From: Streptomyces sp. ML-6 | GTDB lineage: Bacteria > Actinomycetota > Actinomycetes > Streptomycetales > Streptomycetaceae | Assembly: GCF_030116705.1 (NCBI RefSeq) | Contig: NZ_JAOTIK010000001.1 | Coordinates: 558,001-622,000, forward strand | Direction of reading: 5' to 3' | Length of the DNA stretch: 64,000 nucleotides | Shown: in pieces, positions 38,401 through 45,514 of the stretch | How positions within the stretch are numbered: position 1 is the stretch's first letter | How the letters are laid out: each line of letters begins with the position of its first letter | Program-made: the position numbers and the translations under genes | The notes under the pieces: generated by a model | Told to the model about the DNA's origin: nothing | Seen by the model: the letters and a program-made list of their open reading frames with translations, nothing else | Database searches by the model: none

Positions 38401-39366
38401 CGCCTGCATGCCGTTGGACGCCCCGTCGCTGTTCATGGCGGCACCGGTGACAACGCCGCGGACGGGGTCGCGGTCGTCGACCGCGTCGTCGAGACGTCTC
38501 AGCACCACCGCGACGACGCCCTCGCCGTAGACGATGCCGTCCGCCGAGGCGTCGAAGGCGGCACAACGGTTGCGCGGGCTCTGTATGACGTAATCGGGCG
38601 CGTCGGTCCAGTAGGGAAAGAGCTTCAGGCTCACCCCGGCGACGACCGCGCGATCGCACTCGCCGCGTTCCAGGGCCCTCTTGGCCAGGTGCAGGGCGCT
38701 GAGCGACGACGAGCAGGTGGTGTTGACGGTCAGCACGGGCCCGCGGAAGTCGTCCAGGTACGCCAGGTGGTAGGCGAGGTTGGCCGGGATGTTGCTGATG
38801 AAGGAACGCTCGTCGGGGGCATCGTACAGCCGCAGGTACTCCATCGGGGGCTCCGGTGTGTAGCCGACGAACACGCCGGTGCGGGAGCCGCGCAATGCGC
38901 CGACGGGTGTCCCGGCCGCCTCCAGTGCCTCGTGCGCCACCTGGAGGAACAGCCGCTCGGCGGGCCCGAGGAATTCGGCTTCGAAGGCTCCGAGTCCGAA
39001 GGCCCCGGGGTCGAACTGCTCGATGTCCTCCAGCCACGACCCCCACGAACGGGGGTCGTCCTGCGGGGCGGATCGCGCGGCCGCGTACTCGCGGGCGACG
39101 TTCGCGTCGATGCCGCCCACCAGGTCGAAGCGCCGGGCCGGAAAGGGGCGTACCGCGTCGTACCGGGCCTTCAGCTGCCGCCAGAGCTCATCCGGTGTGC
39201 GGGCGCCCGGCAGGCGGCAGGCCATCGCCGTCAACGCGACGGGGGTGGCCGCACCGGCCCGGTGGGCGGCTCGTAGCAACGGCGCGGCGTCCTCCGCCCC
39301 CAAGCGCCCCGATGCCACCAACGACACGATCTGTTCGGCGAGCCGGGAGTCGCTCCCCATGGTCAC
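35476..39366 (-). CDS. PKS protein KS-KR-ACP without AT; KR lacks catalytic Tyr and Lys
   Basis: 1296-residue polyketide synthase. KS residues 40-470 have VNTTCSSSL (Cys218), EAHGTGTKLGD (His352) and SNLGHLGDAAG (His392). Residues about 560-880 form a KR structural half, followed by a KR with NADPH motif GGTGYLGMQIG near 900 and a serine region LVSSISSLSG. The expected YxxxN is CxxxN (GECCAVNQYLDAV, Cys near 1058) and the upstream Lys is Arg (NRVRGAW), so ketoreduction is probably lost. The ACP has FFASGGTSLSALRF (Ser near 1210). Both ends carry the helical motif seen elsewhere in the cluster (IVSLVASGRLGAEDAAPLL; ILEAVENGTLAPDAAARLL). It overlaps the MFS gene upstream and the AT downstream. 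Confidence 0.9.
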   Translation of the reverse strand: MTMGSDSRLAEQIVSLVASGRLGAEDAAPLLRAAHRAGAATPVALTAMACRLPGARTPDELWRQLKARYDAVRPFPARRFDLVGGIDANVAREYAAARSAPQDDPRSWGSWLEDIEQFDPGAFGLGAFEAEFLGPAERLFLQVAHEALEAAGTPVGALRGSRTGVFVGYTPEPPMEYLRLYDAPDERSFISNIPANLAYHLAYLDDFRGPVLTVNTTCSSSLSALHLAKRALERGECDRAVVAGVSLKLFPYWTDAPDYVIQSPRNRCAAFDASADGIVYGEGVVAVVLRRLDDAVDDRDPVRGVVTGAAMNSDGASNGMQAPNPEAQAAVIRSALREAGARADQIGYVEAHGTGTKLGDVVEVDALTRAFREDTQGVGFCRLGSIKSNLGHLGDAAGLAGLMQAVLCLEHGEFPGLARLEEPNPVIGFDRTPFVVSAHGARWPGPADGGPRRAGVSSFGISGTNVHVVLEEAPARAAPRPEDEDRGALPVLLSAGSRRAVWELADAVAAWLESRPGADLADIAHTLGARRAHGTARIGVIAKSTQELADKLGQLLQVRAFERVPDALLEQGVFIADDERAREAGLAGLERFGPTVGEEVRDLVASFIAGDDEPAPIQCIPRAQTLTMPTTPYTDQRIWPGGEGNVRRDVDDLFFDIDWVEQPHVETDEESLGTGSTWVLFARPGQRALFLLAERMRALGLRPELVRVGGRPDEEPQADRTIPELTPEALDALWDGLGAERLGALGGIVHAVTCAPVDDAMKSPEGLDRAQNEGVHSLFHLAQSLIRRKVPGPLRLAVVSSRTERVIPAEEAVPARVTAFGFTRVFSQEFPAVTDIAIDHDLTGTPDEVARDIIGELAATAGTALPLVAYRDGRRYTKVVERQRDEKGREIPVRPGGTYVLAGGTGYLGMQIGHYLSERGAGTIVLLSRNGVPGDRAGDGGTESAPKRTYQQEWIARMEAGGARVVSLLCDLTDPGAVRSVFHRIREEHGPVHGAFMLTKELFHLWIEDLDLGRFRAGIDNRVRGAWLLQQELRLDAPDFLVLVSSISSLSGTKGAGECCAVNQYLDAVGPWFSDEGVPTHTLNLTLVLDESGEFDSRSPIPPIDFTEFRGALDRFFRNGHQLDMVARLDLAEVGYLQPVLRIPFGPGVREEARAAFRRSRGMPASPDGGEPVGGAGPDAGRIRQGLDTVWRKTLGTAAPDETAGFFASGGTSLSALRFVHLIHQELPGLEFDVAELYGNPTLGAQLDYLTAQLETPSPGGAPEPDSMDAILEAVENGTLAPDAAARLLDGRKTGS

Positions 39367-40718
39367 TGCTCCACCTCCGAGGCTGTCTTGTCATCCGGTG
39401 CGGGGCCCGGCCCCGGGACCGTGCTGTCGCCCGGTGCGGAATCGACCGGGGTGGGCTCCGCGGCGCGGCGGGACATGGCGTACGCCAATAGCGCCGCAGC
39501 GGGCGCGAGTACGGCCGCGGCCGTCGCGAGGGCCGCGCGCAGCGAGACGGCGGAGCCGACGTATCCGATGGCCGGACCGCCGGTGAACTGGCCCGTCGAG
39601 TCGAACAGGTCCTTGGCCGAGAGCATGGTCGCCCTTGCCCGTGCTTCGGTCCGTTCGACCAGCCAGGCGTTGAGCAGTGGAGCGTACGCGGGCCGGAGGG
39701 CGGTGGCCGCCCAGTACGCGGCGAGCGCGAGGAAGAACTCGCCCGCGAACGCGAAGGCGAAGGTGGTGCCCATCAGCAGCACGACGAGGAAGCCGAGCAT
39801 CCGGAGGGTGCTGCGGGATTCCGTGGTCTCGCCGACGAACTTGGTCACCACCTGGGTGGCGCCGAGCCCGAGGAGTGTCGCGCCGAAGGACATCACGCTG
39901 AACCACGCCACGGAGTTGAGCCCGATGAAGTCCGGGAAGGGGTAGCTCTCCAGGAAGTGCGCGCCCCAGAGCCGGTCCAGGCTCTCGTGCCACATGCCGA
40001 TCAGCATCACCACGACGAGGACGATCAGCACCCCGCGTCCGGAGCGAATGAGGGCGAACACGGCGCGGATGCTGTCCGTGGCGTCCCGCACCAGTCTCCG
40101 CGACGAGGCCGCGGCCTTGTCACCGTCACCGGAACCGGCCCGGCGCTCCTGGGGCTTCTCCGGCATGGTCAGGAAGAGCAGCACGGCGATGAGGACGAGC
40201 GCCACCCCCGCGTAGATCAGCGGCAGTTCATGGCCGATGGTGGCGATGCCGGCACTCACCACGGTGCCCAGCAGTGTGCCGACCAACCCCGCCTGCGAAC
40301 CCCGCAGGAAGACACGGGTCAGGCCTTCCTCGCCCACTTCGTCCGCGATCCAGGCTTCCTGCGCCCCGGTGACGAGTGCGAAGCCCAACGCACCCACCAC
40401 CTGTGCGGCGGCGATCCCCATGAAGAAGGGCAGCATCCCCTCCATGACGAACGAACCGCCCAGCACGGCACAGCCGATGACGATGCTGAGCCGGCGGCTC
40501 ACCGCGTCCGCCAGTACCCCCGTGGGCAGTTGGAGAATGAAGTACGCGGTCTCCAGCACGGTGCCGAGGAGCACCAGGTCGAGCGGGCTGAGATGGGCGT
40601 CTTCGACCCGGTAGACGAAGATGGTCGCGTAGACCGTGCCCAGGCAGACGCCGATCCCGAACTCCATGAGGAGATAAAGGCGATAAGCCCCAAACCTTGA
40701 ACGGAGTTGGGCAAGCAA
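39363..40718 (-). CDS. MFS exporter of the cluster (TTG start)
   Basis: 451-residue membrane transporter. About 12 helices are visible, including FGIGVCLGTVYATIFVYRVED, LETAYFILQLPTGVLADAVSRRLSIVIG (motif A-like GVLADAVSRR) and VVGALGFALVTGAQEAWIADEVGEEG. This DxxxRR/GAxEAWxxDE pattern marks a distinct MFS subgroup. The start is TTG, chosen because a strong GGGGAGG lies seven bases upstream and MLAQLRSRFGAYRLYLLMEF follows. It lies between two megasynthase genes and overlaps the PKS start by ATGA, so it is part of unit B and the likely product exporter. Confidence 0.88.
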   Translation of the reverse strand: MLAQLRSRFGAYRLYLLMEFGIGVCLGTVYATIFVYRVEDAHLSPLDLVLLGTVLETAYFILQLPTGVLADAVSRRLSIVIGCAVLGGSFVMEGMLPFFMGIAAAQVVGALGFALVTGAQEAWIADEVGEEGLTRVFLRGSQAGLVGTLLGTVVSAGIATIGHELPLIYAGVALVLIAVLLFLTMPEKPQERRAGSGDGDKAAASSRRLVRDATDSIRAVFALIRSGRGVLIVLVVVMLIGMWHESLDRLWGAHFLESYPFPDFIGLNSVAWFSVMSFGATLLGLGATQVVTKFVGETTESRSTLRMLGFLVVLLMGTTFAFAFAGEFFLALAAYWAATALRPAYAPLLNAWLVERTEARARATMLSAKDLFDSTGQFTGGPAIGYVGSAVSLRAALATAAAVLAPAAALLAYAMSRRAAEPTPVDSAPGDSTVPGPGPAPDDKTASEVEQ

Positions 40719-40869
40719 CGGGTTCCTCCCCTGTGGGTGTCATGCGTCGTCGGATTTCACCTGTGGCCGACCGGTGCGGCGAACGGATCCCGCCGGGTGG
40801 CCCCGGACGCCGTGTCCCGCGGACGGGCAGGGGCGGTCCGGGCCATCGCCACCGTGCCGAGGGGTCCGC

Positions 40870-43800
40870 TCACGGTCGGTCCCCCAGGTTCTCACGAAGC
40901 AGCCGCATCGCCGCCCGTATGTCCAACTCACCCCGCTCCAAAGCCTTCAGCACCTCGAGTTCACCGGTCGGCGAGCTCCGGTCCGCAGGTCCTTCCGACG
41001 GCGGGCGCGATGCACGCAGCGACTCGCAGAAGGCCGTGATCGTCGGGTGCGCGAAGAGCTGCGCGATCGGGAACTCGTGTTCCGGAAGCAACTCACCCAT
41101 GCGTGCGTGCAGGGTCATGGCGAGGATCGAGTTCCCGCCCTGGTCGAAGAAGCTGCGGTCGGGGCTGACCGGACGCTCCAGCACCTCGCTCCACAGGTCG
41201 GTCAGCCGGGCGGCCAGGTCGTCCCCGGCACGGACCGGTGTGTCGGCCCGCACCGGTCCGCTCCCGATCGCCCGGCCGCGCATCAGGACACGGTCCAGCT
41301 TTCCGCCGTCCCCGCGCGGCAGGGCATGCTCGACGACGATCCGGCCGGGTACGGCGTACTCCGGCAGCATCCGCAGGAGCCTTTCCCGCACGGTCCGTTC
41401 ATCGATCCCGCTCCCGCCCACGAACGCCACGAGTTCGGGCTGCAGTGCCCGGTCGGCCAGGAACGCGAATGCCTCCTCGACGCCCGGAAGCCGGAGCAGA
41501 CAGTCCTCGACCTCACCGAGTTCGACCCGGTGTCCACGTATCTTCGTCAAACCGTCCCGACGGCCGTGGAACTCCAGCCGGCCCCCGTCCCCGAAGCGCA
41601 CGAGGTCTCCGGTGCGGAAACTGCGCACCCCCTGGGCCGTTGTGAACCGGTCGGCCGCACAAAGGCCCTCCTCGGTGAGGTAGCCCAGTCCTACCTGCGC
41701 GCCGGTGATGACCAGTTCGCCCACCGCGCCGTAGGGCAGTGGGCGTCCCCGCGCATCGAGGACGGCGATGCCGGTGCCGGGCAGCGGCCGGCCGATCGGG
41801 CAGAGCCCCGAGCGCGAGTCCAGTCCGGGACGGCACTCCTGGACGAGGGATTCGACGGTGCCTTCCGAGAGTCCGTATCCGTTGTACAGCGTGGCGCCCT
41901 CCCACAGCAGCGCGACCGTTTCCTCCGCCTCGTGCACGCGGAAGGTGTCGGCTCCCACGATGAGTGTGGTGAGTTCGGCGGGGGGTGTGCGTGACCGGGC
42001 CAGCCGTCGCACCAGGGCGGCCACCACGACGGGGGTGGACTCCAGGAGGGTGATCCGCCACCGGCGTACCAGTTCCTCCACCTGCTCCAGGTCCACACGT
42101 GCCTCGTCCGGGCAGATCACCAGCGTTCCCCCGGTGGCCAGCGTCTTGAGCACATCGCCGAGGAAGACGTCCGAGGTCCAGCTGCCGAACTGGAGGATCC
42201 GCTGCCCGGTACCGGCCAGACCGTAACGGGTCAGCCATGCGTCGATGACGGGCTGGAGTCCTCCTGCGGAGAGCACGGCGAGTCTGGGCGTTCCCGTACT
42301 GCCGGAGGTGGGCACGTAGTAAGCGACCGCGTCGGGCGGCATGGTGTGGGCCGTGAGCCGCCGTACGTGCTCGGGGTCCGGCGCCCGCCCGGGGGCCGTC
42401 GGTCCGTCCGTGTCCGCGAGTGCGACGACGGCTCGGGGACGCAGACTGCGCAGCACTCGTTCTCGTCGCTCGGCGGGCCACGACGGATCCACCGGGCACC
42501 AGGCGGCCCCCAGCGACCAGACGGCGCACATGGCCACGACCGCGCCGATGCCGCGTCCGCCGACCAGGGCGACCGCGTCGCCGGGGCCCACGCCGTGTTC
42601 GGTGACGAGCCGGTCCGCCAGGGCGGCGGCGCGTCGGCGCAGCTCGGCGTAGGTGAGCGTGCCCGTCCCGTGTGCCACGGCGATGCGGTCCGGCTCCGCT
42701 GCTTCCAGCAGCCGGCCCGGGCACCAGGGCCGGGGAGGGGCAGCCGTACCGGAGAGGCCGTGCGACAGGTCGAGCGGGGTGACCAGCCCGGCCGTCGGGT
42801 CGACCTCTTCGAGACGGGCCAGCCAGTGTTCGAGGTCACGGACCAGTGCTTCGACAGCCGTCCGCCCGTAGAGTTCTGCGTCCCAGGCGAGTTCGATCTT
42901 CACGCCGTCCGCTTCCAGGTCCACTGTCAGGCTCAGCTCGTCGGCGCTGGAGCCCAGTGCGAGCACCGGCCTCATCGGGGCCGCGGCGGCCCCGGCGGCA
43001 CGGCGGAAGTTCTGGAAAACCAGTGTGGAGGTGAACAGCCGGGTCATGCCCGGCAGCCCTGTCGCCTCGACCACCTCGGAGTACGGCAGGTGGGCATGCT
43101 CGGTGACGGTGACGGTCCTCTCCTGCACGCGCGCGCAGTCCGCGGCGAAGTCGTCGGACAGTTCGAGACGCAGGGGCAGTGTGTTGAGCAGGAAACCACT
43201 GGCTTCGCCGATGCCGGGCAGCGCGGCTGCCGGGCGGTTGTTGACGGTGAGCCCGATGCTCACGTCGGGATGTTCCTGGTACTGGCGCAGGATGTGCATC
43301 CACAGCGTGGTGAAGACCGCGGCCCTGGTGAGTCCGTTGCGTCTCGCGAACCGTGACAGTCCCCGTGCGGCATCGCGGGAGAGCTCCTTCTCGCAGCTCC
43401 GGGGATCGGGGTGATCGTCGGCGCCCGGGCTTTCCCGCCGCTTCGTGAACGGCAGTTCGGGAGCGGGTTCCGCACCACGCATCTGCTCCGCCCAGAACTT
43501 CCTGCACTTCTCCAGCACGCCGGCCGTCTCCAGCCAGGACAAGTAGCCCGCTCCGGAGGCCCGCTCCGTCAGCGGTTCGCCGGGGGCGGCGAGGCGACGG
43601 TGGAAATCTCCCATGCACTGCTCCATGGACCAGCCGTCCATGAGGGCGTGGTGACTGATCACCACCAGTGCCGGGTCACCGGTGTGCGCGTCTCCCGGGA
43701 CTCCCGGCACGTAGTGGGCGCGCAGGGGTTCCTGGAGGAACCGGCCCCGCAGTTCCGCCGAACGTGCGCGGCACCACAGGGCGAAGTCGGCCCCTCGGCC

Positions 43801-44334
43801 GGGCTCCCCGGGGGGCACCTCCCGCAAGGCCGGCCCCTCCGGCTCGATCACCTGGAAGGGCCCCGAGCCGTCGAGGTAAATGCGCGTCCGCAGCGCGGGG
43901 TTGGCCCGCACGGTCTCCTGCCAAGCGGCCCGTGCCTCCTCCGGTCCTGCCCACTCGGGCAGTGCATAGGCAAGAACCAGCCAGTACGCCTCACTGTCCG
44001 GCCGGCGCAGTGCCTCCACAGCCATGACCGATTGCAACGGAGTGAGCCCCAGCCGTGCAGGGACCCGGCCTTCGGGCCCGACAGGGCTCCGGCCGAGGGC
44101 GGTTGAGCTGTCCGGTGTCGTCTCTTCCTCTACCCGCCCGGCCTGTCCGGCAGGCGTCGCCCCGAGATAGAAGTCGAGCAGTGAGATCGTCAGGCCGTCT
44201 TCCGCCAGCCTGTTCACCACGCGCAACGCGGCAACGGAATCCCCGCCCACTTCGAAGAAGTTGGAATCCGGGGAGATCCCCTCGTTCCTCAGAACCTCTT
44301 TCCAGGTGCGGAGTACTCGATTCTCGATGCTCAC
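40870..44334 (-). CDS. NRPS protein T-C-A-T; A domain code resembles Orn/Dab
   Basis: 1154 residues. T1 has FFEVGGDSVAALRVV (Ser33). The condensation domain (about 95-520) has intact SHHALMDGWSM. In the adenylation domain (about 540-1035) a3 is YYVPTSGSTGTPRL (Arg for the usual Lys), a5 is LYNGYGLSEG, a7 FRTGDLVRF, a8 KIRGHRVELGE and a10 GGKLDR. The final T has FFDQGGNSILAMTL. My manual code is D-V-G-E-I-G-G-V-E-K, near DVGEIGSIDK (Orn) and DVGEISAIDK (Dab); Glu278 and Glu331 suggest a basic side chain. It ends in the helical motif VLKALERGELDIRAAMRLL. The GTG before SIENRVLRTWKEV starts the T fold. First gene of unit B. Confidence 0.88.
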   Translation of the reverse strand: MSIENRVLRTWKEVLRNEGISPDSNFFEVGGDSVAALRVVNRLAEDGLTISLLDFYLGATPAGQAGRVEEETTPDSSTALGRSPVGPEGRVPARLGLTPLQSVMAVEALRRPDSEAYWLVLAYALPEWAGPEEARAAWQETVRANPALRTRIYLDGSGPFQVIEPEGPALREVPPGEPGRGADFALWCRARSAELRGRFLQEPLRAHYVPGVPGDAHTGDPALVVISHHALMDGWSMEQCMGDFHRRLAAPGEPLTERASGAGYLSWLETAGVLEKCRKFWAEQMRGAEPAPELPFTKRRESPGADDHPDPRSCEKELSRDAARGLSRFARRNGLTRAAVFTTLWMHILRQYQEHPDVSIGLTVNNRPAAALPGIGEASGFLLNTLPLRLELSDDFAADCARVQERTVTVTEHAHLPYSEVVEATGLPGMTRLFTSTLVFQNFRRAAGAAAAPMRPVLALGSSADELSLTVDLEADGVKIELAWDAELYGRTAVEALVRDLEHWLARLEEVDPTAGLVTPLDLSHGLSGTAAPPRPWCPGRLLEAAEPDRIAVAHGTGTLTYAELRRRAAALADRLVTEHGVGPGDAVALVGGRGIGAVVAMCAVWSLGAAWCPVDPSWPAERRERVLRSLRPRAVVALADTDGPTAPGRAPDPEHVRRLTAHTMPPDAVAYYVPTSGSTGTPRLAVLSAGGLQPVIDAWLTRYGLAGTGQRILQFGSWTSDVFLGDVLKTLATGGTLVICPDEARVDLEQVEELVRRWRITLLESTPVVVAALVRRLARSRTPPAELTTLIVGADTFRVHEAEETVALLWEGATLYNGYGLSEGTVESLVQECRPGLDSRSGLCPIGRPLPGTGIAVLDARGRPLPYGAVGELVITGAQVGLGYLTEEGLCAADRFTTAQGVRSFRTGDLVRFGDGGRLEFHGRRDGLTKIRGHRVELGEVEDCLLRLPGVEEAFAFLADRALQPELVAFVGGSGIDERTVRERLLRMLPEYAVPGRIVVEHALPRGDGGKLDRVLMRGRAIGSGPVRADTPVRAGDDLAARLTDLWSEVLERPVSPDRSFFDQGGNSILAMTLHARMGELLPEHEFPIAQLFAHPTITAFCESLRASRPPSEGPADRSSPTGELEVLKALERGELDIRAAMRLLRENLGDRP

Positions 44335-44727
44335 GTCATACCCCGCATCCTCTTGCCCCACTTCGGCTCGGCAACAGAGCTCCAAGGTCACGCACTCCGC
44401 CCATGGTGCCAACGAACGCGCGCCACGACTTGAACACTGTTCGATCGGGCGGTCGTTCAGCTCATGCCCTTCCGGTGGGGACCGGTGCGCTCTCCGCACC
44501 CCCATGGCGACGGCCGGTCATCCGCCGTGCGGCCGGCGACGGACCGGACACGACCGTCCCGCGCCCGGCCGGGCCAGTGCGTCCGGTGCCGTTCAAGTGC
44601 CCGTGTCGTCCAGTTGAACAGGTGTGTCTCGCCCGGGCCGGCAGCTCGTAGTCTGACGGAACGGTGATGTTGGACGCACTCCCGCGGTTCGGTCGACCCG
44701 GGAACCGGAAAGCCAGGGGGAATCGCA
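44335..44727. promoter_or_regulatory. Divergent promoter region of units B and C
   Basis: 393 bases between two divergent biosynthetic operons. It holds the StrR/NovG-like box described separately. A small palindrome GAACACTGTTC lies near 44433. No other gene was seen. Clear -35/-10 pairs could not be assigned. Confidence 0.6.
44591..44619. promoter_or_regulatory. StrR/NovG-type activator binding site
   Basis: GTTCAAGTG, 11 bases, CAGTTGAAC. The published NovG/StrR consensus is GTTCRACTG-N11-CRGTYGAAC; this site matches all but one base, including the exact spacing. It lies 109 bases before the unit C start and 257 before unit B, so one site could activate both. The cluster's own StrR-type regulator is the natural ligand. 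Confidence 0.85.
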
Positions 44728-45492
44728 GTGAACGCTACCGGCGCCTCGGGCAGCGCCTGGTTCAACAGCGGCACACCGAAGGGGGCACGGCTCTACGTCA
44801 TTCCACAGGCGGGCGGCGGTGCCGCTCCGGTCACCGCCCTGCGGCGTGCCCTGGAGCCCCGCCTCGCCACCGTCGCGGTGCGCCTTCCCTTCCGTGAATC
44901 CCGTCTGGCCGATCCCCTTCCCGGTTCCCTGCACTCGCTCGCGGACACGTTGGCCGAAGAGATCTCGGCCCATTCCGGGGAGGAGAGCTTCCTGGTTCTG
45001 GGGCACTGTTCAGGGGCCCTGCTGGCCTATGAGACAGCGGCCCGGCTCACCGGTCACCAGGGGCTGGGCGGGCTCGTGGTCTCCGCCCAGGTGGCGCCCG
45101 AGCGCTTCGCGCCGGTGCGGACCCACACCATGTCCCCCGACGAGTTCCATGCCTACGTCGAGCAGCACCACCTGGTTCCCCCGGAAGTCCTCGCCACCCC
45201 TCCGTTGTGGGAGATGCTGAGGCCCACCCTCCGGGCCGACCTCCAGCTGTACGAGGCCTACCGGCCGTCGGACCACGTGCTCGATGTGCCGGTCCTCGTG
45301 GTGCACGGCCGTCAGGACGACCGTTTCCCCCCTTCGGCGGCGGCTGCGTGGGGCTCCCGCACCCGGAACGGTTTCCACCACGTCGTGCTCGAACGGGACC
45401 ACGACTACCTCAGCTCGGGCCCCGGGGAACTCGCCGACGCCCTGTTGGATTCGCTGCCCCGCTTCGGTCCCCCTTTCCTGTCCTCCTCCTGA
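44728..45492 (+). CDS. Type II thioesterase with Cys at the nucleophile position
   Basis: 254-residue alpha/beta-hydrolase, first gene of unit C. Motifs: YVIPQAGGGAAPVTALRRAL, VAVRLPFRESRL, elbow FLVLGHCSGALLAYE, Asp in VVHGRQDDRFPP and His in LERDHDYLSSGP. The elbow has Cys94 (TGT) in place of Ser, as in the thioesterase of unit A. The two resemble each other more than the Ser-type enzyme of this cluster, so they may share a special role such as tolerance of an unusual acyl group. Start GTG follows AGGGGGAA. It precedes the A-T-C gene by 22 bases. Confidence 0.9.
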   Translation: MNATGASGSAWFNSGTPKGARLYVIPQAGGGAAPVTALRRALEPRLATVAVRLPFRESRLADPLPGSLHSLADTLAEEISAHSGEESFLVLGHCSGALLAYETAARLTGHQGLGGLVVSAQVAPERFAPVRTHTMSPDEFHAYVEQHHLVPPEVLATPPLWEMLRPTLRADLQLYEAYRPSDHVLDVPVLVVHGRQDDRFPPSAAAAWGSRTRNGFHHVVLERDHDYLSSGPGELADALLDSLPRFGPPFLSSS

Positions 45493-45514
45493 TCCGGAGC
45501 AGCAAGGAGATCGA

